From Fragilariopsis cylindrus CCMP1102 (taxonomy: Eukaryota > Bacillariophyta > Bacillariophyceae > Bacillariales > Bacillariaceae): a stretch of DNA of 64,000 bases. Positions 22,854 to 31,800 of the stretch are shown here, piece after piece. The notes below the pieces were generated by a model. That model saw only the letters and a program-made list of their open reading frames with translations. It did no database searches and was not told the DNA's origin. Where the stretch lies: the NCBI GenBank assembly GCA_900095095.1, contig FMBT01000359.1, forward strand, positions 62,001 to 126,000, written 5' to 3'. The stretch's first letter is position 1, and each line of letters opens with the position of its first letter. The position numbers were made by a program, and so were the translations under genes.

Positions 22854-23433
22854 CCTCGTATTATTGTTGTGGATATTATTAATAGTATTGTATGGAAGGA
22901 GACAACACTGAAAACAGGAGCAATTATCTTTATTATCGAGGCACAACTTCTTTCTTCTCTTCTTTTTACGGTGATCGTCGTCGTCGTCGTCGTCGTCGTA
23001 GTCGTAGGATTGCAGTGGTGGTGATAATAGCGAATCCGAATCTGCTACTGCCGATCGGATTATCTGTTCTTGTTGTTGTGGATTATTGCTATTACTATTT
23101 CTATTTCTGTTTCTATTATCACCGTAAAATGAGACGACTCTTCGACTTCGGATATTAGAAAAACTAATGGTGACGGAATTGTATTGTACTTAGTATTCCA
23201 ACCACTGTGCTGCTAGAAAGCAAAGCAATGTCCAGGAGTGCAGTGACGATATCAAATTACTGTACTGTATATCAGTTGATTGTTGGTCGTTTGGGTTGGT
23301 CTTGTCCTTTGAGTACTACAGATTACGACCGGTACACAAATCAGCCTCTTGAAATCAAATAGAAGACATTCTAACGCCATATATTCAATGTCGATACGTC
23401 GATAATCCTTCAATACTTCCCAAGTGCAACGCT

Positions 23434-23618
23434 TAATTCACCCGCGCTAACGGTTGAAAATTTAGCGCGTGTAAAAGCACGCTAAAACCTTAAAGTATTT
23501 AGATCTACTCACAAAATAGAGGGTTAAAGTCACAAGTTTCCCTCATTCTCCTTGCAAATTTCGTCGTTGAACGTCTTAATCACACGCTAAATTTTCAATC
23601 GATAGCGCGGATGAATTA
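23434..23618. mobile_element. 185-bp MITE with about 35-bp inverted repeats
   Basis: Left end 23434-23469 reads TAATTCACCCGCGCTAACGG then TTGAAAATTTAGCGCG. The reverse complement of 23618-23585 reads TAATTCATCCGCGCTATCGA then TTGAAAATTTAGCG. The arms differ at about four positions. The interior is AT-rich and non-coding. The ends start and finish with TA, so a TA target duplication is possible. The element stops 2 bp before the next MITE. Confidence 0.75.
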
Positions 23619-23620
23619 AA

Positions 23621-23765
23621 TACTTCCTCCGTGCACGCATTTTGCGCAGAGGGCTATTGTGAGGAATTTTCACAACTTAAAAGTGTGGAGAGTGCAGTGA
23701 GTGAAAAACTTTCAAAATCTCATTTTTAAAAATTTCCTGTCGATTGGCTGTACCGTGCACAGTAC
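23621..23765. mobile_element. Second, eroded copy of the 19898-type MITE
   Basis: Left end TACTTCCTCCGTGCACGCAT, then TTTGCGCAGAGGGCTATTG and TGAGGAATTTTCACAACTTA follow the 19898 copy closely for about 70 bp. The right side diverges and ends GTGCACAGTAC at about 23755-23765, which looks like the expected GCACGGAGGAAGTAC with its middle lost. This copy therefore cannot fold properly and is probably immobile. It lies about 210 bp upstream of the glutamate-receptor start. Confidence 0.65.
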
Positions 23766-23973
23766 TTCGTATGCTTGACCAAGAGCACAAATTACTTATC
23801 ACAACAATCGAAGACAATTCTGGTACACGACAATCATAAACAGAGTCGCGATAAGCTTTAAAAAGCCAACGCTTCCCTGTCCTGTTCACAATTGTTTACA
23901 ACAACACCGTTTTAGTTTGTTACTTACTAGTTAGTACCCATCCGAGAACAATTCTGCCTACGAACGGAAAATT

Positions 23974-25893
23974 ATGCCTACTTCTTGTATTACGGCCTGG
24001 ACTGTTTTACTTGTTTTAGTAGGACAATTAGCATCCTTCGGAACAACAGCATCCCAAATTTTTCATACACGTCGAGATCTTCTAACAACTAATAGTGAAA
24101 CAACAACTAACACTACGTTCTTGGGGAATGAGAAAGCCACGTTGAGTGATGGTGGAGCTTTTTCAGAAACAGGTATTTCGTTTCGTCAATCATTTTGTGA
24201 TCGGTATGAAAAAATGATCAACACCACTATTACCGGCAATGAGGAGATTAGTGTCCGTGATGCGTTGAGTGGAGCACAAATCAATGTGTTAATGTTTCAT
24301 GGAAAGTTCTTCAATTACAGTAAAGACACTGGAATTGATCCGGTCTATCCTGGAGTAAATGCCAACATCTTAGATTATATAGCAGCAACCGCTAATTTGA
24401 CCTGGAGAGATAGTTTTGCTATTTGGACATCCGAAGAGAGAGGGAATAAATCGTATACAGAATTTTTACAATGGTCCACCGATAAATATGATGTAGTGAT
24501 TGGAGAGTGGACAGAATCGACGGATCGAATGAATTTGGGTATCAGTTTTATCAATCCACATTTCGATGGAAGTCTGATCATGGTGAGAGACGTGGCCCCC
24601 CCGGAAAGTAAAGTTGACATCTTTAATTGGCTATCTCCATTCTCAAATCAAGTGTGGCTTGTCATCGTTGCGATTGTGATATTTTCTTCATTTGTGAATT
24701 TATTCCTGGAGCAGATCGGAAAACAACGTCATGAAGACCTCTCCTTTCGGAAATGGTTGATGGAGAATCTATATCTGAGCTTTCTGAACATCACTGCGAA
24801 TTATAGCTACGAACCACAAACGTTGGGTGGAAGAGTGTTTGGGGTTTCCTTTGCCTTTTGGGCTATGCTCATCACCGCCGCCTATACTGCCAATTTAGCT
24901 TCGTTACTGGTGACGAAAACTGTACCGACTCTCAGAGTTAATGACATCCAAGAAGCCATTGCTCTTAATTTGAAGATATGTGTCCATGCAACTTCCTATT
25001 CAGAATCGTACATGAAAGAGAACTATCCATTTTCGACTCCATTACTCGTTCTTCGAGCAAATGAAGAGGATATGTATGATTCCCTGTTGAATAAAGAATG
25101 TGATATATTGCTGGCCTATAAACAATCCTTTGAAACGTACAAACTGCGAGAGGATACTAATCCGGATTGTACTTTAGCTTGGGAAGGACGGGTAGTAAAA
25201 ACTCTCAATGATGGATATTCATCGAAGCTAGATCCAGCTGTGAAATGCACAGACTTAGTGAATGAAGTCTTCAACTATTACATAACAGAAATTATAGACA
25301 ATGGATTCCTTGATCAACAATGGAGACAGCACACCCAAAAAGTAGCAACACCTGGTCATTGTAGTGCAGCGCTAGATAACAATATGAAAAGTGAGTCCAC
25401 GAATAGCGCTAATCGTCGCCATCTAAAAGCCACGGGTGATGAAGCTGCTGCTACTACTGCTCCCTCGGGTGCCTCCACTATCGAATCTGATAGTTTGTCA
25501 TTGAATGAAATGGCCGGGACTATGATCTTTCAAGTGATTGGCTCTGGAATTGCTATCTTGGTTGCCCTACTTTCACGTTTCGAAAGGAAGAAAAATGTGA
25601 AACGACATAACGTTACTAGTACCATGCAGAATTTTAAGAAGAAGAATTCAGCAAATACAGCTGAAGGTCAAAGAGATGTTCAAGCGCAGCTTGATGATCT
25701 TCAATCGACGCAAAAGGAACTCGCCCAACAAATGAATATGGTAATATCAATGCTGGAAAATATGCAAGGGAATGAACACGTTCAAGGCAACAAAGACACG
25801 CTGGGCCTGAAGTACACTCCAAAATCAATCACAAGAGGAAGTTTCAATACATATGAAACTGAAGGTAGCATGGGCTGTTTACCGTATCTTTAG
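23974..25893 (+). CDS. Ionotropic glutamate receptor-like channel
   Basis: 639 aa, single exon. Signal peptide at 5-25 (ITAWTVLLVLVGQLASFGTTA). The ligand-binding lobe S1 (about 100-210) contains YDVVIGEWTESTDRMNLGISF, cut here to its core DVVIGEWT. M1 is WLVIVAIVIFSSFVNLFL (about 228-245), a re-entrant pore region lies around 262-278, and M3 carries the signature YTANLASLL (about 304-312), matching animal SYTANLAAFL. S2 follows (about 320-470). M4 is MIFQVIGSGIAILVALLS, followed by a short cytoplasmic coiled coil (DVQAQLDDLQSTQKELAQQM). There is no amino-terminal LIVBP domain, so it is the short, bacterial/GluR0-like plus M4 layout. Ligand and ion selectivity cannot be read. Probably a plasma-membrane cation channel. 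Confidence 0.87.
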   Translation: MPTSCITAWTVLLVLVGQLASFGTTASQIFHTRRDLLTTNSETTTNTTFLGNEKATLSDGGAFSETGISFRQSFCDRYEKMINTTITGNEEISVRDALSGAQINVLMFHGKFFNYSKDTGIDPVYPGVNANILDYIAATANLTWRDSFAIWTSEERGNKSYTEFLQWSTDKYDVVIGEWTESTDRMNLGISFINPHFDGSLIMVRDVAPPESKVDIFNWLSPFSNQVWLVIVAIVIFSSFVNLFLEQIGKQRHEDLSFRKWLMENLYLSFLNITANYSYEPQTLGGRVFGVSFAFWAMLITAAYTANLASLLVTKTVPTLRVNDIQEAIALNLKICVHATSYSESYMKENYPFSTPLLVLRANEEDMYDSLLNKECDILLAYKQSFETYKLREDTNPDCTLAWEGRVVKTLNDGYSSKLDPAVKCTDLVNEVFNYYITEIIDNGFLDQQWRQHTQKVATPGHCSAALDNNMKSESTNSANRRHLKATGDEAAATTAPSGASTIESDSLSLNEMAGTMIFQVIGSGIAILVALLSRFERKKNVKRHNVTSTMQNFKKKNSANTAEGQRDVQAQLDDLQSTQKELAQQMNMVISMLENMQGNEHVQGNKDTLGLKYTPKSITRGSFNTYETEGSMGCLPYL

Positions 25894-26134
25894 AGAACGC
25901 AAAACGTTTTCTGAGCTGGTACTGTCGATGCGAGAGCCGTACAAAGTTCTGACGTCGTCCAATAGTTGGGGTTCGACACTGGGGGTAAGTCCTACTAGAG
26001 TTCAAAATGTTTCATAAGACGAAGAACATAAACATATGTTTTTAATGGTGTAAAGTTACATATTCTATTAAAAGACTTTTTAATTTTAAAAAAGAGCACG
26101 AATCTCATTTGATCTCTACTATTTATATCATTCA

Positions 26135-27777
26135 TCACAAGTCTTCTTCCCAGTCATATTCGTCGTGATTGTCGTCATCATCACTAAATTCGTAGTTTTC
26201 ATTGTCGTAATTGTGAACCCGGGGTTGTGGTCCTTGTTGTTGTTGGAGCATCGTCCTCATTTGTTTATATTCGCGGTACACGTCTGCATCATCACCGTCC
26301 TGTTCTTCATCGTATTCCTCAGGATAATCATTCCCTCCATATTCTTCACAATTAGAATCGATATCGCCGTCTGTCTCTTCACTAAATGAACGTGCATGTT
26401 TTAAGTCTGCCTCTAAGATCAATTCTCCCTCCGGCGTCCAATATCCCACACCACTAGTCAATTCTGCCGTCATGATTCCAGTAGGTCCATTTTCATCATA
26501 TTCGTCATTAACAACTTGATCTTTGCTGTCGTTTCTCTTTCCCCAATCTTTTTCAGCATCATTATTATTCGTTGTCATCATTGGATCCTCTGTTTTCGCA
26601 GACGCGTCATCCAAATAAAATACATCATACACGTAATTGGTAGTATCTCCACCGTATATCTCTAATATCTCACAAACGCGTTCATGACCGACCAATTGTG
26701 CTACTTCGTATGGCGTTCGACCATCACCGTCGACTGCTTCCATTAAGATAATACCTAAATCAACATAACGTTGTAGTAACTCATTCGCAATCGATGCATC
26801 GTTCCATAAGGCACAGCAATGTAAGATATTCCCCCCATCACCACCGGCATTAGTATTCAAATTCCACGTCATCCATTTTCTTTGTGATGGAATATCACGT
26901 AGAGTAAAAGTTGGATCAGTTGTTAATTGTCTATAATGTGATTCGATCGTCTTTTCACCAATTAATACCTCTTTTAAACTATCATCAACGATCCGAGTTA
27001 ATGGATCCAATACTTTTAACGCTCCCTTCTTTTTTTTTAGTGCCGCTGTTGCTGTTGCTGCTGCTGTTGATTTGTTACTTTTTGAGGGAGACAATAATGA
27101 AGGAGAATAGTTTGACATTTTTAGTTGTTCCACCGTATCAGCTATAGGAGTGTTACTGGTAAGCATAGAGGAATCTAATAACGTTAATTTGCGCCTTTTT
27201 GATCGTCTATGGTGGTGTAGATGATGATCGTCTGCTGTACCATTATATCCATGATTTTCGTCACCTTCTCCTATAGATCTTTTAAGTTCATTATCACCCT
27301 CATCCTCTGATTCTTCTGCCAACATAGCATCAACGATTCGATACTTTTCACCCTGCTCATTCCTTCGTTCATCGTCGTCCTTATTATTATTGTTGTTGTT
27401 TGGATCGAAACGTTTCCATAAAACAGCCGAACCACGTCGACGTTTCGATCCATTGTTGTTATTTTTGTGGCTATCATCTTTTTCCTCATGCAGCAATGTG
27501 CTGTTGTAATTGTTTCTTCCTCCTTCGGCGGGTTCATTGCCTCCTTCGAAATCTTCCTTTTCTTCTCTTTCTCCTCCTCCGCCTCCTATGGATTCGGGAA
27601 CGGTTTTGGTAGTCAAACCCTCGAGACGAATGCAAGGAATCGGAGTTTCTGTCCTTCGACGTTTAATCCTCAATATTGTTCTTGTCTTCGTGTTGGTGGT
27701 GTGAACGGCATTTCGTGTATTATTGTCGGCTATAGAAATTCCTTCTTGATAACCTTGCTGCAACTCAAACGCACTCA
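26135..27777 (-). CDS. IWR1: Iwr1-like RNA polymerase II import factor with ankyrin repeats
   Basis: 546 aa, single exon; the ATG at 27777 (MSAFELQQG) is used because the frame upstream has only TTG. N-terminal RTILRIKRRRTETPIPCIRL fits the Iwr1/SLC7A6OS start (family: LRVKRKR). The C-terminal half carries the Iwr1 hallmark NYVYDVFYLDD, a distant GGNDYPEEYDEEQDGDD acidic block, and an acidic tail. Iwr1 escorts assembled RNA polymerase II into the nucleus. Inserted between, about residues 310-385, are two ankyrin-like units (GGNILHCCALWNDASIANEL; DGRTPYEVAQLVGHERVCEI). Other inserts are disordered. Convergent with the iGluR gene, 240 bp apart. Iwr1 assignment rests on short motifs; an ankyrin protein of other function is the alternative. 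Confidence 0.65.
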
Positions 27778-28407
27778 TCGTACCGTACAATTAGAAAAAT
27801 TGCTTATACAGGTATATCTTAACCGAAATATAATACTACGAGTACCGTCACTTCCTTCCGTGTGTCTTTCCGTTATGATCCTAGAATATGTGCCTTGGTC
27901 ACTTCTTAGAGTACGAGTAAGTATGAGTAGCTATGAGTTAGTAGGTCTATCTAGTCTAGTGAACAGAGTGCTACATGTACGCACTTTTGTGTAATGTTGA
28001 ATGTAACGCCATTACAATGTAAGTTAATGTTTGTTTAATGTAGTTGCATGAATTTTTGAATTTTGTATCGGCGGCTTGACTTTGGGTGGAAGCAAGAAAG
28101 AAGAATACGTGTACAAAATTGTACGTACCACGACGCGTCACTTATTATTTGGTTCTTATGTCGCGCAATTGTTGTGTTTTAAATATCATTTTCTGAACGT
28201 TTTTGATTAGCTGTAAATAATGACGTGGTTGATGATGTTAAGTACGCCTTTTAGTCGTCATACATACCTACATACATATCTACATATCCTACCGTGTTTA
28301 CATACCATCTACATGCATGATGCATGATACGGTGTCATTTTTGTTCTTTCTTGCTGTTTTGTTGATGATCGATCCGATATCTTGCATCGGATGCAAGATA
28401 TCTTGCA
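27778..28407. other. Intergenic region with palindrome at copia target
   Basis: Upstream of the Iwr1-like gene. CATACATACCTACATACATA-type repeats lie near 28258-28290. A 27-bp near-perfect palindrome lies at 28376-28402: arms GATATCTTGCATC around a single G. The copia element is inserted 10 bp to its right. No gene recognised. Confidence 0.6.
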
Positions 28408-28412
28408 TCTTG

Positions 28413-28806
28413 TGTTGTGGATTCACCTCGCGCACACATGTTGATGACGTCACATGACGTCATGATCCGTTACTCAAGCGAGCGTCGGCGAGCGTAAGCG
28501 AGGTGTGGCGAAGCAATAGGAACATATAGTATATATACCTATCTGTATGACTATATAAGGAATAAGTGATATCGATGTGGAGTTGGCGAGTGAGCTCACT
28601 ATTTGAATATCGGTATGTTTGGAATGGAAGGTTGATAATAGGATTTAGCAGTAGTAATAAGGTGTTTAGTGAGTGTGTGGAGACTTGGAGGATAAGGACC
28701 ACACAGTCTCACTCTTTTTAATTTGTTTAGGTTAGCAATACAAATTCATAAACCTTTTGGTTTACTTAGTTAGTTTATTACTACTAGTGTAGATTGAAAA
28801 ACAACA
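28413..28806 (+). repeat. Left (5') LTR of the copia element
   Basis: 394 bp, TG...CA ends. It contains the palindromic ATGACGTCACATGACGTCAT near 28441-28461, a CRE-like double TGACGT(C/A) motif, and TATATAAG-like sequence near 28551-28560 that could be a promoter. Appears identical to the right LTR. Confidence 0.95.
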
Positions 28807-28867
28807 CAAATTAAAAAGAGCCACGAGAGAGAAGAAGTGGTCGGACCATATACACAAGAAGTTGATA

Positions 28868-31800
28868 ATGGGCACCGAGCCACCAGCAGAGAAGAAGGAA
28901 CCACCAGCAGCTGAGTCTAGAGAGACCCAGTCAGATAATGGCGGTTCAAGATCGAAAGGTTACAGAGGTAATCGACGCTATGGTAAATCAAAGGCAAGTA
29001 ATAAAGAAACAACAATCACAACCAAGACGAAATTCAAAGGTTCTATTGATGCATTAGAAGATTATTATTTTGATACAGGGCCAACACAAGCGCACGATTT
29101 TAAGAAGACACATAAGAAGATATCGACGTATACAGGAACTAAGTACTCAGCTGAGGTGATGCAATCACTCGAAGAGATGAAGCTGCATGATTGGACAAAG
29201 GATTTGCCAAAGAAACCACTCAAGTCAAAGTTTGACGTTGTGGTTGCAGCTACTGACGATACACCAGCAAGTATCATAAAAGCGACTGTCATACCAAGTG
29301 AACACTTGGATCGATACACACACAAGATGAAGACACATTGCAAGAGAGAAGACAAGTTCGAAGACGATATGCAACTGTGCTACACTGTCATTCATGGGCA
29401 GTGTACGGATGATATGATACATGAGTTGAAGTGTCAAGAGAAGTATGAGGAGGTCAAAGTTAAGTTTGATCCAATAGGATTATTGAAACTGCTACAACAA
29501 ATAGCATACAACTATCAAGCGCAGGATTTCCCATTGATGGCAATTGCAAAGGCACAAGAAGCCATATACAACGAACGTCAAGCACAGTCTGAAAGTAATA
29601 TTGATTACTTACAAACGTTCAAGAACAAAGCAGTTGTACTCGAAGCAGTTGGTGGAAATCTAGTGAATCTTGGCGTGTGCAAATATATGTCAGAGAAAAT
29701 ATACAATAAGTTGTATGCAGACTGTTCACTAGTAGAGAAGGCTGATTGTAACAAGAAGGGAAGAGAAGCCATGATGGCAACAGTATATATGATGAAAGCA
29801 GATAAAGGACGGTACTCAAAGTTACTAACCGATTTGCATGATGATCATTTGAAAGGATATGCGCCATACCCTCACAATTTAGCTGATGCACAGAAGCTGT
29901 TATTGAATTACTCAAGTAACAACAATAAACAGAAGAATGGTAATAAGAGAGAGGAGAGTAATGATGGATCGGATTTAGCATTTGCACAAGACGGTACCGG
30001 AGGAGGTTACAAGTTTACGGGGAAATGTTATAACTGTTTCAAGGAAGGACACAGAGCATATCAATGTCCAGATAAGAAAGAAAATAGTAATAGTGGAAAT
30101 AACAAATCTGAAGAAGGGAAGACTGATGTGGCTGCAGCGACAACGGATACAGTAGTAACAGCAGACCAACATCACACAGAAGGTGTAACAACGTACACTG
30201 ATGATTATGAACTGTCATTCTGTACCAGAGGTGATAAGAGGGTTGGAATGATTGATATGGACAAAGTTTGTAATCAAGTGTTGAGTCAGATGCTAAGCAG
30301 CGAAATAAGCATATGGTGGGTGTTATTGGACAATTGTTCAACAGTAAACATCTTTTCGAACAGAAAGTTACTAAAGAATATTCGACAGATAAATATGTAC
30401 GTGGATGTTAAGTGCAACGCTGGAAGCAGAACAACGAACTGGGTTGGAGATTTCCCAGGAATACCAGAGCCAGTATGGCTAGATGAAGATGGACGTTGTA
30501 ATATACTATCAATGAAGAGAGTTAAGAAATATTATCACATCACATATGATAGTGATAATGGACGTGGGTTTATTGCGACACACAGAGTGAAGGGTACAAG
30601 TAGAGCATTCTTTGAATCACAGAAAGGATTACATTACAGCGATTTTGAAATACATCCAACAAGTGAAAATGCGTTCCTAACAACAGTTGAGAAACAGAAA
30701 GAACAGTTTTCTAATAAGGACGTGAAGAGAGCAGAGATAGCAAGGAAACTACATAATAGTACAGGTCCTATGTCGTTGGAAGATTATATATCAGCAGTAA
30801 GCACTGGTCAGATCAAGAATTGTCCTGTAACACCAACAGATATTAAGGTTGCGGAGATCATCTACGGACCAAATATGAAGTGTTTGAAAGGTAAAACAGC
30901 AAGGAGAACAACAAAGCAAGTTCGAATGGAGTCATTTAAGTTACCACTATCTATATCAGAGAAGTATCGTGAAGTTACGTTAGCAGTTGACATTATGTTT
31001 GTGAGAGGATACAGATTTCTAATCTCAGTATCAGAACATATTGTATTTGGTACATGTGGATTCCTAAAAGATGCAAAGATCATAACGATACAAACAGCGT
31101 TCGAACGAGTGTGCAACCTGTACAAGACTAGAGGATTTAAAGTAACATTAGCTATAATGGATGGGCAATTCGAACCACTGAATGGTCGTATGCCTACAGG
31201 AGTGCAGTTACAAGTGATATCAGCAGACGTTCATGTAGGACTAGTAGAGAGGTATATTAGGACGATAAAGGAAAGAACAAGATGTGAAATATGTGTACTA
31301 CCCTATAAACATTATCCATTCGTAATGGTGCAAGAGATAGTGGCAGGTGCAGTATTTTGGTTGAACGTATTCCCTCCTAAGAGTGGTATATCAAAGACGT
31401 TCGGGCCTAGAGCAATCGTTATTGGTACGCACATTGATTATAAGAGTCATTGCAGTATGGAGTGTGGACAGTATGTGGAGACCCACGAACCACACAATAA
31501 TAATATGAATGAAAGGACATGTCCTGCATTATTTCTACGGACTAATGGTAATGAACAGGGAGGAGCATACTTTATGAGTCTACGGACAGGACAGCGACTA
31601 AACAGGCAGGCATGGACGACGTTACCAATGCCAGATACAGTAGTATCTACAGTGCATAGCTTGGCAAAGACGACAATCATTGGACTTCCTTTTCTAAATA
31701 GAAAGAAAGAAATAATTGAAATAGATGATGTTACAGATGAAAACCCAAACAGTAACATCACAGGAGTGATTGGGGAGTATGACGATGATACTGACTACGA

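Larger units (their letters stand above)
22854..23973. other. Divergent region between CAX and iGluR genes
   Basis: Shared 5' region of the CAX gene (minus) and the iGluR gene (plus), carrying the two MITEs at 23434-23765. The CAX-frame part up to about 23190 is open on the minus strand with a (GAC)n run near 22979-22999 and could be 5' UTR or unrecognised N-terminal exon sequence. Nothing else recognised. Confidence 0.45.

Noticed and set aside
22854-22946. N-terminal extension of the CAX gene starting MCLDNKDNC
   Set aside because: The apparent first codon is TTG, and no ATG lies in the open frame upstream to about 23190. The first usable ATG is at 22853.
22975-23000. (GAC/GTC)n run as a possible CRISPR or satellite signal
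   Set aside because: It is a simple trinucleotide run of the kind found throughout the coding regions here; there are no spacers or larger repeat units.
28460-28702. 80-codon minus-strand frame in each LTR
   Set aside because: It is present twice only because the LTRs are identical. It has no coding features and copia LTRs do not normally encode such a protein.
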